A stretch of DNA of 64,000 bases from Trichostrongylus colubriformis (GCA_963978905.1 OZ022258.1:56838591-56902590), one strand, 5' to 3'. Positions 1 through 12,985 are shown, counted from the first letter of the stretch. Translations and numbers: made by a program. Notes: generated by a model from the letters alone, not told the origin.

Positions 1-259
1 ACACCTTACCCATCCTCTCGAATTCTTTCTGGCCAAGAGAAAATTCGTTGATTATGACTTGCTTGCGAAGGCGATCGCTGACTTCTTCGACTCTCAGAAC
101 TCAGATGGGAGGAGGGAATCAACGCTTTTCCTATAAAGTAGCAGAGGGTTGCCGATAACAATGGTCACTACGTTGTTGCCTAATTGTTATTTGTTGGACG
201 AAAAAAAAATAAAAAGTGATGATCGAAAAAAGTACGACAAGACTTTTGGGACAACCTAA
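1..259 (+). pseudogene. 3' end of a degenerate mariner transposase with its terminal repeat
   Basis: Reading frame 2 from the left edge gives LAKRKFVDYDLLAKAIADFF, which resembles the C-terminal part of mariner-family transposases (a short FLxxKxF motif, then a DFF segment). A stop follows near position 137, and the expected final transposase residues are not in frame. The tail ends in gggacaacctaa directly followed by TA, as expected for a mariner 3' inverted terminal repeat at a TA target. The rest of the element lies left of the window. The transposase would catalyse cut-and-paste movement, but this copy is broken. The family call rests on motif resemblance only. Confidence 0.6.
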
Positions 260-894
260 TATTTCTTCGAAAAATTATGTGCTCAAATCTGACCACTTCA
301 AAGTGAGCCTCCAAATACGATCTTGAATCAAATTGCTAAAAATATGATTCCTAAATGGCACACATAATAATAGGGGAATCCTCAGTGATTCATTTGCTTT
401 TTTCCCGTCATAGCCACGTGTTTGCCGTTTTTGTCCAAGCTATCATTCCTGTAATACATAGTAGAGCCACCCATAGTATAGCGGACCTAGAACTGGTTTG
501 TTGTTCTATTGACGTCATGAGTTTTCTTTTATTGTGGCGTGGTGCCGATCGGCCTATATCCTGTAGTTTCAGGGCTGTTCCGAGCTATGTTTTGTAGATG
601 CGAACAGCATTGCGCGTAAGACGTTACCGTTTGATTTATTAGCTTTTTTCTTATGATTTTTCTTTGGAAAACATGAATCGGAATTCAAGGCATTCCTTCA
701 CCAATGAATATTCTATTGAAGGGCGGTGCGTGTACTTCATGATAAATACAGGTTGACTAGCACAAGAGCGTTCAGTGATAGTACTGTTCTGAAGACATCG
801 CTTCGCTTTTAACACATGATAAATAGTGTTAAGTACCAACATTCTTTATTATTTCCCCCTATTTTCAGGCCATTTCTGAAGCCTCTAGTTCTCT
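260..894. other. Intergenic stretch, nothing recognised
   Basis: AT-rich sequence between the mariner relic and the TTAA element. Only short, unsupported open frames are present on either strand. No RNA gene or repeat pair was recognised. Confidence 0.4.
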
Positions 895-1421
895 TTAACC
901 CATAACGGACGGTGCGTCACATGGCCACGCAACCCATAACGGACGGCGGCGTTTTTGCGCCACTTTTTAATCAAATCTTTCACCAATTTTTAAATTGAGT
1001 CATTTTTGTAACCTTTTTATGCAGTTGCTACTGATAAAAAGGTCATCACTGTGTAGTGGTATCACCTCATGCTGTTATACGCGGTACTTCTTTCTACCTA
1101 TTACTGCAAAAAAGTTATGCATTTCGAGTAGTAAGATGAGCGCGAGGGTTTCCAAATGGGAAACGGAGTCTACGGACTCTAATGGATTATTGATTGTAAC
1201 TAAAAACAATTGTTGTCATTTGTTTGTACAACTAGAAAGGATTGCTTTTGAAGTTACTCGCATAATGTTTGTTGAAAATTTGCGCTGCACCGGTCCTGGA
1301 AATATATGTTATTCTTCAATACTTGTAGTGTATACGTGTATAATTGGTTTTTTGGAAATATTACAAAACTAGATTTAAATGTTGGGAGTAACCATGTGGC
1401 GCACCGTCCGTTATGGGTTAA
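895..1421. mobile_element. piggyBac-like non-autonomous element (519 bp) flanked by TTAA
   Basis: A TTAA at 895-898 is followed by CCCATAACGGACGGTGCG. The exact inverse, CGCACCGTCCGTTATGGG, ends at 1417 and is followed by TTAA at 1418-1421. The inverted ends extend to about 26 bp (to CACATGG/CCATGTGG) with one mismatch. A TTAA target duplication and ends beginning CCC are the hallmarks of the piggyBac superfamily. The left side has a second, subterminal copy of CCCATAACGGACGG at 933-946. The element has one 125-codon open frame (995-1372) that I do not recognise as transposase, so it is probably non-autonomous. Confidence 0.75.
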
Positions 1422-4400
1422 TAGTAGGTGAGTCGGTAGGTATAGTTAGTTCCTATGAAAACTTGAAATTACTTGGATACCATTTGCCATACGGCTGCAA
1501 ATAATATGTATGCTATCTATTGGTTTCGTTTTTCTCGCCCCTCAATCGGGGAGGTGAAATAAATGTTGAAGTCCTGCTAGGGTTTAGATTGTCCGCATGC
1601 TTCAAACCCCTGCGTAGTACTTCTCAGAATCCTTCCCTCGTCGTTGCTGAATGTGAGCTTGTTCTTTACATCTGACCCTCATTTTTATTTACAGTCTTAG
1701 AACCCTTGTTCTTTTAATCCTTATGGTTAGCATTAGTTCGTGTGGAGCCTTGAATACCACTGATTTACTAGGACAGGATGAATGAGACTGTTTCCAAGAT
1801 ATCGTTAGAGGTAATTTTGGTAGATTGTGGAACAAGCGAAATATTAAAATGGAGTTGATAAATAGTGTAACAGTAGAGAAAGAACGGAAGCGTATGAAGC
1901 CCGAGAAATAAAACCTCTGCATCACCAACCGGGGAGGAAAGGTGCAGTCAGGCGAGAGGCTAAGTTAGACAGTCGCAAGCGCTGCCCCGCTCTTGCAGCA
2001 ACTTGCCTAGCGGATACGAGGCAACCTGGCCGGCAGCACTGAGCGATCGCGGTAAAACTCTGAGGCGCCTATTCAAGTGGGATTTTTTCCAGACTTTTTT
2101 GTTATCATGAGATCCTCTTTTATGGGTCGTAATGTTCCTCACAGTCTTCCCAGTTTCCATATTCTCCTTTACCCTTGGGGGTACCTTTAAAGACAGTGAT
2201 AGGATTAATGTGAGTGATAAGGAATCCGAAAAGGAGTCACTCTTCAAAAAACTAGGGGTCTAGGAAGCCTATCTGCGGCAAATCCCCGCGAAGGCCATGC
2301 CTCTCAGTTGTGGCGGAGGCGGCCTTTTTAGGTCCGGCCGCCTTTCTTGGCTCGGCCCGCCTCCTAGCGACGAGCATCCTTGTTTGGCTGGGGTGGAAGT
2401 GGAAGGTATCGCGGCCCGCTTTTTCAATTTTAGCTTGAAGCTCACTCTAGAAGAAAGTTGCTATCTCATTTTCGAACATCCCTTCGTGTTTCCCCACTTG
2501 ACAACACGCCAGTGAAACTCGTCCGAACCACCCCCTCTTCACGGGAAGGCCGTCCACGTCGAGATTCAACGGTGGGAAGGAGTCCTATTTCTCGGATCTT
2601 CGGCCATTTCCAACTATTTTCTTCGCTGTCCTATTACTAGACATCTCGACTTTCACATTCACTGCTTTTTTCACTTTTCAACCGAATTTCCCCTATCACT
2701 GCCTTTTAGTGTCATTTATGGGCCTTTCAAGTATTTTTCGGTATCTCTGTGGACCGGTTTTCCCTTGAAAATCGTCGACTATTCTCACTTTCAAAAGCAG
2801 TGAATATGAAAGTCGTATTATCGTAAGTATTCTCACTTTTAAAAGTCTTCTTACTTTTCTGACGGCCTCTGCTGAGTTTCTCTGATAACGGTCATTTGTC
2901 GTTCCCAAAACTGATATATTGCTGTATAAACTATGCATCTGGTTGGTGTGCACAGCTAATGGTGTGCAGCCAGCCCATAAATGGACGTAAGGATAGCCAA
3001 TCTCTAACACAAAAGTGTAGGATCTTTTTTTTTCAGCGAAAGGTTCTACTTTAGACAGAATCTTTGGTCTTTTCGGGCGATTCTATTTCACAGACCACAC
3101 AAGTGTGATGCTCCTTTTTGTGCTCAGATCATGCTGTAAGACTTCGAAGAACAGTCACGAAACAGCTGTGATATCCAGCGTCTGAGTGAGGAACATTGCA
3201 AACTCCCAAATTGCAAATGTGGAAGCTTGGACAGGAAATATCTTCCCTTTGTCTACAGGCGGTCCAGGGGTGCAAACTTCTCTGCCCATAACCCCTTCCC
3301 GTTCATTGTGATACCCTTGAAAATAATTATCACACTATGAAGGTCAGATCGATTTTGCGTCGAGACACGCAGTATGGATTTTTGTGCAAAAGCCCGATAA
3401 GTTTAAGCTGCTGTGTTTTCTTACGGCCTTACTTGTCCACTAGCCTTGGCATCGCATTCAATGTAAGAACAACAAGCGGATCGATAAAGCGCTATGATTT
3501 ATGGGTCTTCCATGGTACAAGAGAATCAAGCAATGCACTACAAATCTTTTTCACCTTCTAGAAACTCATCTTATCGACTGTCCTTGAAAAGAAAACCGCC
3601 GGTAATGGAAAATGAAAAAGGGAGAGAAGCTGAGAAAAGACAGGTATCACTTTCTTCGGATGATGAATGGCGTCGTAGACTCGATCACCTCGACTAGGAC
3701 CGTCTACAGAATCAATGCTGCGTTTGTGATTAATTTTCTGAACCTGGTTAGACTCTTTTGAACAATGCTGCCATTTCCTACACTTATGTTCAAGTTTCCA
3801 CTGATAAACCGGTGTGACAAGATGGTCGAACTGCATAGTAAATCTTCTTTATGACCTATAGACTGCTTCAGTCCTACATTCGTTTGTCCCTTCGTTCTAA
3901 GGTATGGATACGTAAACATGATGTATAACGCACACTTACATGCAGGACGTCTTATTATCGCGTGTTATCGCTTATTGTCGTCAGTCGCGGATAAGCTTTT
4001 CAGGCTTCGGTTATACCTTGCGAAGCCGTGACTACGCAATCACGGGGTTTGCACGATTGCGGAACAGCAGAATCTTTGGATCGATACGCGTTCAATGCTC
4101 ATTCGAACTGCATGCGAACTGCAAAATATTAGCAAGGTAGCGCATGTTGCATCCCTCATATGCTGGGAAATTCATGCGCGCGATGCAAACTTTTAATTGC
4201 GTTCATACTCGGCTATATGGGTGTGACTGGCAAAGATGTGGGTTAGTGTTTAGGCATAAACTTATGCACACAAAAAATTTGGCTGTATGTCTGCGGGAAA
4301 GGTGCGTTGAATAGAGAAATACTACCTCTTTACAATTAGCTGATTCGTTGGACGGTGGTCAAGTCTCCGCGAGGTACCCTGGTCTACCTCCTATCATAAA

Positions 4401-4580
4401 ACACGATTATCGAACGACATTTTATAGACCGACAATTTTTAGAGCCTTAGCTGCCTTGGAAAGCGCTCAATAATAGTTTGTTAAGCGTTAAACGAAAATT
4501 TTGCTCACTTCATACGACCCTATTTTTCCAATCAGTAGTTCTGCCGTCTTCCATCCTCGAGCTCATGACGAAAAACTCTT
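1422..4580. other. Intergenic stretch with a GC-rich patch
   Basis: No host gene is recognised. The segment 2280-2640 is clearly more GC-rich than its surroundings, with clustered GGCGG/GGCCG motifs. It ends in a TCCTATTTCTCGGAT-type motif that recurs in diverged form near 5787 and 34220. The remainder is AT-rich with short open frames that show no family signature. Confidence 0.35.
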
Positions 4581-5045
4581 ACAAGGGAGGGTATTTTACT
4601 TCCCATGGAACTTTGAAATGAGACCCGAGGGGATCGATAGAGCTTCGAACGCTGATCATAACTGTGAAAACTAAATTGCTACCTGGCATTCTGAAGCGAA
4701 TTACGATAGCTCAAAGTTTGCCTGTGACACCTCATTGGCGAGGCACTTTGCCATCAGCAAGGCCGTTGCTAAGCCCAATCACCCACGAACCCAACCCCGC
4801 AGGTCTGGAACACTACCAGTAAGCCACTGTGGTCAATTCTGGCTATCCAACGGCCTTGCTGATGGCAAAGTGCCTCGCCAATGAAATGTCATGGACAAGT
4901 CACAGGCAAACTTTGACCCATCGTAACTCGCTTCAGAATGCCATTTAGCAATTTTGGTTTTCACAGTTATAATCAGCGTTCGAAGCTCTATCGATCCCCT
5001 CGTTTCTCATTTCAAAGTTCCATGGGAAGTAATACCTTCCCTTGT
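4581..5045. mobile_element. Palindromic MITE with arms of about 200 bp
   Basis: The left arm, from acaagggagggtat at 4581 to about 4790, is the inverse of the right arm, which runs from about 4850 to the matching ataccttcccttgt ending at 5045. Shared landmarks are CTTCCCATGG, GGGGATCGATAGAGCTTCGA and CTTTGCCATCAGCAAGGCCG, each present inverted in the other arm. A spacer of about 60 bp separates the arms. Divergence is modest (small indels), so the structure is still a long hairpin. No transposase is encoded. The superfamily and target duplication are not clear. Confidence 0.75.
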
Positions 5046-7154
5046 TGGACGACGCGACGAACGTACAGCTTTGTCATCTTTCGCCTAGTACAAATGCTAT
5101 CTTATTTTGAGCTCCTGTCTTTTGGAAGCATCTCCTATCACTTCCATACCGTACGTTCTTGTTTTTCTTGATGATGACTTCAGTCCTCATGGACGCTATC
5201 CTGCGCTCCTATCCCGTTCGTACCACATCGTGCGTTGTACTAACAATAAGTGAAGTTTTCTGCTATGGCTCTTCAAATTGACAACCTTTGCCGCCAAAAC
5301 TTATTTTTGTCGCTTATGTCGCCAACTTTCGCCGTTCAAAGTCCATAGGGAGCTCCCATCGTTTATCAACTGTTGCCGATTGCTGCAACTGCTTTTTGCT
5401 CAATCCTTTTGCGACTGTGTCAGCCACCGGTGGCTGACAACATGGCTTGTTCGAACCGTGTCGGCACATATATGTAGCTGACAACGCGCCGCAAGCTATA
5501 GGTCACGCTCCATTTTTTGAAAACAAGCGCGGTCGCCAATGGGTTGAAGACATCGGGAGGGGTAATGAGATCGTGAGTACTGTTCACTTTAAAAGAGGAG
5601 ATGTGATACGAAACTCGCATCGAAAAAGCTCGCTTGTCGTGCTACCGTCCATCCGCCGAGGAGTTGCCGATGAAGGCGGAGCAACGTTTGCACTGACTGA
5701 TCAGCCCTCGTCCGTCTGCAGTCTACCCCCGGCTGGTGATGGAGAGGGGCGCGGGAGAGAAGACGGAGGGGTTCAAGGCTCCTATTTCTCGGTTTTTTCG
5801 CTGTTTTATTTCATTCTTTCTCTTCTTCTACACTGCTTAGTACTATTACTTTCATATCCCACAATCTGCCGACTTCAACTCTTCCGGTGTCTTTAATGTA
5901 GCTTTTTGTGGTCTGATGTGGTACATCGCCTAGTTTCTACAGTCTTTAATCCCTGTTATTTAGGAATCTTTTCAATAGATCCCAAGCATGCATTGAGTGA
6001 TTTTACTCGGCACATGTTTGGTATGCAGTTTTAAGTTGCTGGTTTTAGTACCGAGGCAAGCTATTATACGGAATCGCAGAGATTTCGGAGCATCCTCCAG
6101 TCTGTTGACTGAAGTTAAGCATAGCCTAGGCAAAGCAGCAGCTATGTATTTCAGTTTTTGTGGTTGGTTGTGCACAAAGGTGATCTTAGAACGCAGTTGC
6201 TGCCTTTCGCCCTGCTCTGGATGAATGTCTCTCGAATACTGACCGACTAAAGATGAAGATTAACCAGAGAAGTTTTCCTGAAGGATGAACAGATAATAAA
6301 ACTGACAAGTTGCTGATGACCCCATTCGTCAATTTCAGCTGTCAGCTGAGTACTGCTGACGTTCCTTTTTCTACAGAGCGGCGATCTCGTGATATGGGTC
6401 ACCGGGGATGGAGAAGAGAATAGAATCACTTATTCCCGAAGTAATGTTTGCTGGGAAAATCATCAATTTCTTTTCTCCCAGGGATATGTCAGGTTGATTT
6501 TTGCCCCTTTTAGGAGTGACTTACCAAGTTAAGTCAAAATTTGAATTAGTACATCCTTACTGTATTTTTGAGAGGACTGATATTGAACTTCCACGAACAT
6601 TCTCTCGAATTACTTCACCTTAAGATTACTCAAAATGGTCATAGGACTTTCTCAAGACAGTTCAAGACAGTGCACTGTAGGGTGAAGCTGCCTTTTTTTT
6701 GGTTTGGAACACTGTAAATGTAAATGCTCCAGCGTTCAGAAGAGCATTAACTGCAACGGTAGGCGGGCTCACTTTGATTCAGTTGGCCATTAAAGGCACT
6801 AGACAGTGCAAAAGCAAAGTAATTTGGCCAGTGAATCTCTGTAAATTGGAGTGAAGCGCCTCGAGATCGAGATAAAGACCCCAGGGCGTGCTCTTCATCG
6901 CGAGCTCTATCATAGATTATCACATCTGGTTTTTTCACTCGGAGAGAGTATCGTTCCCAGTGCAACCCTTAGTCCCCCCTCTCTCTCTCACTCTCTCTAA
7001 GGTGCCTTGAACGCCAACGTTGGTATGTTGTCTCCCTTTATTCTGCGTTCCCCGAAAAAGGCTATTCGACATCGTTATTGTCTCCTCCACAGATTTGCGG
7101 AGTGCTGAATAGGTGCGGAGGCAAATGCAAAAGGCCGCGTTCATACTACGCGGT
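5046..7154. other. Intergenic stretch with a 22-bp perfect palindrome
   Basis: Nothing coding is recognised. A perfect palindrome centred on CAGCCACCGGTGGCTG lies at 5418-5439. The stretch 5640-5840 is GC-rich and ends in a CTCCTATTTCTCGG motif shared with the 2290-2640 patch. A CT-rich simple repeat lies near 6974-6999. A 149-codon open frame at 5447-5896 runs through this low-complexity sequence and shows no domain, so it is not called as a gene. Confidence 0.35.
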
Positions 7155-7281
7155 GCCGGCGGCAGGGCGTGTCTCTGCGTCACCGCCTATGCCATCCTAC
7201 CTCAGTACCTGCGTCGTCTCTGCACCTCTCCCATGCCACTCTGCCTCCCTGCCTAATAACGCAGCCACGCCTTGCCGGCGC
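7155..7281. repeat. GC-rich fold-back repeat
   Basis: GCCGGCGGCAGGGCGTG at 7155 and CACGCCTTGCCGGC, ending near 7279, are imperfect inverses. Pairing continues loosely inward (ctctgcgtca against ataacgcagc), giving arms of about 40 bp. It resembles an old MITE. Function and superfamily are unknown. Confidence 0.4.
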
Positions 7282-7715
7282 TGAGTCACAACTTGGCCTA
7301 ACGCTCGGGTCGGCACTTCTACCAGTGATGATGGGGTAGGCCATGACACTCGATTTGGGGCCAGGGTTGCCGCTTCTACGCCTGTTTACGCAGCCCCGAT
7401 TCGGAATAAGGAAAGTGGCGCATCTCAGGCACATTTCGAATGCTTTGCCGAATACTTCTCAGTGAGGATATCGGCTCAATTCTTTCTTCAATGGAAGCGG
7501 AATGTATTTTTTTATTTGTGTGGGAAGCAACTCAAGCGATTCTATTGGCTCTGCATAGATTTCACAGATTTTGAAGGTTCCATTTCGAGCTTGAAGGCAG
7601 TGCATTTCAATTCTCAACTTCACTTCTAGTTTGTAGCTGGCGAACTGGTCAGAGACATCGCGCATCACGCCTAGTAAATGGAGCCGACAATGGTATTCGA
7701 GTGAAATACGGTGGT

Positions 7716-7886
7716 GGGGGGGGGGGGACATTTTATAGAATGCTAAACAGTTGTGGATCATTGATGTGTCAAATCGGTCAGACGCTGAACATTGACATGG
7801 CTTTTGAAGTGTCACTAACATGTTTCCCACTGGACATGTGCGGATCATGTCTTCAAACAGAGCCTTCTGTAAAATGTCCCCCCCCC
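7716..7886. repeat. Inverted repeat capped by a G run and a C run
   Basis: A run of 12 G (7716-7727) followed by ACATTTTATAGAA is inverted at 7866-7886 as TTCTGTAAAATGT followed by nine C. The outer arms match over about 20 bp with one mismatch; the interior pairs only patchily. Open frames in both directions across this piece are mirror products of the palindrome and are not genes. It could be a small MITE or a hairpin formed around a G-tract. Confidence 0.5.
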
Positions 7887-9699
7887 TCATGATAACACTG
7901 AGCCATTATTTCTTTTGGATCAGTGACCACTTGGTAGTCTGACTGGTGTTGGGTAAGAAGATAGATTCACAGGTCTATAGGTAAAATGCGCAGGACATAC
8001 AAAATCTTTTGTGATTTCCAGACCGATCGTGTGGATCCTCCCCCCCCCCACCCCAAATTGTGTGCCATCCTATTTTCGATAGGGTACTGAATAGTACCTA
8101 ATTCAGTGTGAAATTTGACGGATATAGCTTTCTGGCCGCCATGGCATCCACGTTTGCACATCTGGCATTTGTTTGTGGCCAATGTGAGCGGTAAATCGGT
8201 CTAGAAAAAGCATAGCAGCCTGTCACCGGCTGCACATCGCGCCGGTGGTGGTTTTCCTGATGCCTGAGCAGATGCTGAAAATGTGAAATATTCAAGCCAC
8301 AAAAAAGCAGCCGACAAGCTCAGCACGTGATAGAATTTGCGCAGCTGTTCCATGGTTGTGTTGCTGGAGGTTCCATTCTGCAAATTCAGCTATATGTCAT
8401 CAACAGCCAGCAGACGACGACAGCTCCTTTCATAAATCTTGTGAACAATGCAATTGATGTGTTGTTCCTACACACCTGTCGCTACTGTCATTATGCGCCT
8501 GCCTTCCTATCCAATTTTTCTATTTTTCTGGGCGGTTCTGTGTAGGCTGAAGGATGGGTCGGGGAGTCCTTAACGGTGAGATGTATTTTAGGTTAGAAAA
8601 AGGTTAGTCAACTTCTAAAAATATCTCGAAGAATTCTCGATGACTACCTCTTTCTTATTGATTTTTTGATCTATGGAGCAGTCTCAAAAAATGAACGTCC
8701 AATTTGCAAGCCTACATAATCAGTATCAATAGCCTAGTCAATACAGTTCGATACTTAGCGACTCCATCCATGTTGAGGCTCTTTTTAGCGTTGGAACTTC
8801 CCTGAGAATCTTTTCACAAATGGCATGGCATAGCTTCAATGTTAAAATGTATCAATTCAGTTTTATATTTTTTTTACAATCACAGTTTTAGTTACCAAAA
8901 CAATCATTCAATTGCTCAAGCACTTCATCATCAAACGTACGTGTTATAGTTAGAGTCGAAAGTGGTGGGGGTGGTGGTGGAAAGAAGGTTGTATTATCGC
9001 TAGAATTTTTTGAATATCCTCAACTACCGTCTATTTCTTGGTGGGTTTCGGGATTCTGGAAATCTTCAATCGATAGCCATACTTTGTGCCAAGAAGATGT
9101 ACTATGTCTATCCACTGACAACCTTAAGTTGCACTGCAAGGTCTGATCTTGAGAAATGCTAGCTGAAAACTAGGATATCGACTGGCCTTCACATAATATG
9201 ATGTAGATGATCACGACAGAGCAGATCTTTGTGTTGACTGCTGCAGCTAGACCATCACCGTTCTCATGTTTTTGCTTTTTGTTGCAATTTTGATATAATA
9301 AGAATGAAAAACATACTCGTCAATGCGATCAGAGCGCGTGCCTCGCTATGCGCTGCAACCAGCCCCAGTGGTCTGACTAATTCAAAACGCTCTTAAGGAC
9401 AAAATGTTTGTCAAAATATCAATGACTTATGTTTTGTCTTGATGACGTTGCAGTGACCAAATATACAAAACATAATTTTGCAAGAAATCTTTTGCACATT
9501 AGTAGTTTTTGAATTCTTTCGAGTTTATGATCAGATTCTAGCCAGAGATAGTAAAGACAAGATATGTCAAGCTTCTAGGCTACCACTTCACTTTGCCGAC
9601 CAAGGCATGACGACTCCAAATATAATTTTCTAAAACTTTCGATGCATTGTATGACCTTCTAAATATTAATTCAAACAAGTTGGCAAGGGTAGCCTTATT
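7887..9699. other. Intergenic stretch, C-tract only
   Basis: A run of ten C occurs at 8040-8049. No coding, RNA or clear repeat structure is recognised elsewhere here. Confidence 0.35.
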
Positions 9700-9701
9700 C
9701 C

Positions 9702-9800
9702 GTATTATCGCTCTACGGTGTCGCACTCGCGGCGCCAACAGCACTTCTTGCCGTGGTAGGTTGGAATTCCCTCAGAACGCAAAGGGCTGGTACCATGGAG
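9702..9800. repeat. Fragment related to the palindromic element at 61129-61371
   Basis: The segment around 9718-9745 reads TCGCACTCGCGGCGCCAACA and continues with a CAGCAC...TGCCG pattern. This is the same order as the inverse strand of the element in intron 4 of the CRIM1-like gene (61300-61350). Similarity then decays. It is interpreted as a diverged partial copy of the same MITE family. Confidence 0.45.
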
Positions 9801-12800
9801 GCCCCTATAAGAAAATGTGTTTATACATCATTATCTGAAAACAATAATCTATGTACCCTAGCAAGACAAGATAGTAACATAAAAAGTAAAAGAAGCAATA
9901 ACATTGTATGATAGCAATCCTGATCAAGAAATAGCTAATTTGGGTGTAAAACTTTGAAGGGAGTGCACGCAATGTAAGCAACCACACGCGAAAAAAACCG
10001 CCGCGCCGCTCGTCGCACCCAAATTCGACATAAGGCTACATACCCGCTCACAAGTGGGGAGGGAATGAGCCGTGCCGCTTCCGTGTAGCGTATTCCGCTT
10101 AGTTGGCTTATTGTTAGCGTTTCTTAGTAAGGCCCAGTATAACAGTAAAGCAGAAGCCATAATTTGGCCACTGAAGATAAAAATTATTGCGTTATGTAAG
10201 CGACAGTGGATATTTGTAAACCGTGGCAGTGATACGCAATCAGACCTCCTAGTTGCAGGAGGAGGTCGGCGGCGGAGATTTTGCTGCACACCATAGAAGT
10301 TCAATTAGAACTGCGACTTCTCCGTGAATTGCTAACGATACCCTCAAACATACAGCGATCATTCTAGGAACCTCATTTCCCTTCCTGACCACCCGAATTA
10401 TCAGTTCCTGTGCCTTTGAAGATGTCCTCAAATTTGAATGGAGTCGAATGGAGGCGTATTCCACGGAATTTTGCGGTGCCTATAACATCTTTCTTCATTA
10501 CCCTCTATACTAATTTATTAATTCTGTACATTTCAAAAGATCCCCATTTATTTTCCGTACTTTTTAAACACCGTTGTGGCGAATGATTCCGCACTTTCCG
10601 TACACATTAGTTCCAAGAAGCCGGTTCTGTCCATTATTTTTTGATGGTAGTTGAAAATCGCTAAACCACACCCGTCATTAGCATCGTTCTTTCGGCATCT
10701 GTGCACATCTCGTCTTTTCAACGCATTATCTCTTAGATGAGTACGCGTGAACAGGTTCCATTAACGGATCCATAGTAGTACTGTAGCGCAGCGTGTTTCC
10801 AACTTTACATGGGAGAATTGTTCCAGCGGTTTGTAGTTGACCAGTTTTCCTTGGAGGTGGACTTTCGGGCAAAGCATTATTGTCACAGCGAACAAAGTAG
10901 TAATCGCGTCCATGAGAGCATCGCGTAGCTTTCTGAAAGAAGGGAATCGCTGGACTTGAAAGAGGAAACGTCTGGTCAATGGGAATTTCATCATGACCAA
11001 TATGTCTAGGTTGAATAGATTACTATATTCGTTGATCAGCTGGTTTGACAATCCTTACTTTTTTATTTGAGTGTGTGCAGCAGGACACTCGAATTGTGTG
11101 TCAGGTCGCACGAGGAGGAGGCTGCAGCCCATCTTAGCGTGCAGTCAGTGCACAGCTGATCCGGCAATGTCTACATAGTGGCCGCGATGATGCAATTTGC
11201 ATGGCGCCGTGACCCAAGTCGAGTGTCCTGTCGCACTTCCGTCGTTTTTTCTTTCAGCGCGATTTAAACGCGCGATCTCATGTCGAGTCTGCCACCATAC
11301 TCAATGCTGGGATCGAAATGTGGTTAGATCGCGAACTGTTCGACACTCCCATCAGCGTTCGCACTTGTGTATTGGCCAACTACTTGTGTATCGTTGTGCC
11401 AAGCAAGAAGTCAAGAGGCGGTATAGCAGAAATCCAACGCATGGCGCATTTTTCAAAGAAACTGATGGTTTAATAACAGTTGAATGTGCCATTTTTACAT
11501 GTGTTCAGCCCTGATGGGGTTTCTACGAGATTCGATGCCCTTCACTACCACCTTTAAACACTGCTCTGAGGGACTTTTTCTTGGGAAAACGTCCTCATAC
11601 CAGTCCTGACGTACCCCCTGACTGGACTGATGTTGTTGGTACACTGCGATTGTGTCTTTCAGAATAGGTATGCAAAAGTGGTATCACTCAGTACGATGAG
11701 TGATTATCGATTGACTCGTGATTATCGCAAAAATCGGTAAAAGCAGACAGGTGGTTGAGGGCTCCCAATCCTTTCACAGGCGTAACCCCTTTTTCCCGGC
11801 CCAAAATCTTATCCTTGCTGATTTCTAACCCATGCTTGACCCTGCTCATTGCCCAGATATAGACTTGGGTAGTGCAATATAAAAATTGATTGAAAGTGGT
11901 GTTGGATTGTTATTGGAGATCAATATTGGTGACCATCGATCATCAAACGATTCATTTTTCACTCTACACTCTTCTATTTGCACTTTTCTTCACTTCAACA
12001 CTTTTCTGTTTTTCCGTTTCTTCTTATAACTATTCTTGGTTTTGAATAATGAAGCCTTTAGAGAATCGGCCGTTTCGTGATATCTCCGTGTGACTTCGTA
12101 GAAACCCATGGATTCTCATGAATTACAACCCTGCACTATCCATTTTCAACCGGTCTCAGATCTAGGCCGATTCCATCCCATGAATCTCGATGTGCTTTTT
12201 TGCATGACCAACACGACAATGCACACTAATCAAACAGCGATCAATGTAACATTTGTTCCGTTGTTCTGCGTCATTAAACGAATCGGTCGCCGTAAGACAT
12301 TAACGCCAAAATTCTGCCCTTCTCGTTTTAATAGAGAATTGCGATCATCGATGATGGATTTGATTGGACGGAACATTTTGATATTTCTCTAGTCGGATTA
12401 GCTAATTGCAGTGATGTGAAGTACTTAGTAATGTGAATTTTTCTTCGATCTCTTTACTTTTCAATAACTGAAATAATATTAATATTTTTTCTATAAAATA
12501 TCGTTGACCAGAGAATATATTAGAAGGGCAGCTGTAGGATCATTTAAAGTTGAGAAGGAGGGAGAGGGGAACCCCGACGTCGAAGCTCCTCTCTCTCTAG
12601 GCTTAGGCCAAAGCAGATGAGACAGATGCCTGGGAAGGTGCTTTCTTGTAGGAGGAGGAGATTTGAGTTTTGGCCGAAGCCTAGAGGAGGAGGGGAAGGA
12701 GCTTCAACGTCTGTGAAAAGTTGCGTGTCTCTCCACCCCACCAAAGTGATCCGCTGTATAATATAGAATATATAGAATATTCTGTAAAGCTTTCGCTTGA

Positions 12801-12985
12801 TAGAGAATGTTAAGAATTTGGTATTGATAGTGGGTTTAAATTCTCTAGTGGTTTCCCGAAGCACATCTCAATCCTTCGTATGTGGCTTGCATTTGACGGT
12901 CGGTTATAATTGAATATAGAACGGTCGACATTTGGCTTCAGGCAACACTCACACCAAACAACGCGAGGCAGGTGGGGTGGTGAGG
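9801..12985. other. Intergenic stretch, nothing recognised
   Basis: Short open frames occur on both strands, none with a recognisable domain. A GA/CT-rich patch at 12550-12720 is partly self-complementary (tctaggcttaggcc and ggccgaagcctaga), which may be a small fold-back of unknown origin. Confidence 0.3.

Noticed and set aside
5447..5896. 149-codon plus-strand open frame
   Set aside because: It crosses a GC-rich, low-complexity patch with no domain and no splice context; treated as chance.
7459..7890. 143-codon minus-strand open frame
   Set aside because: It overlaps the G-run/C-run inverted repeat, and the frames on both strands mirror each other there.
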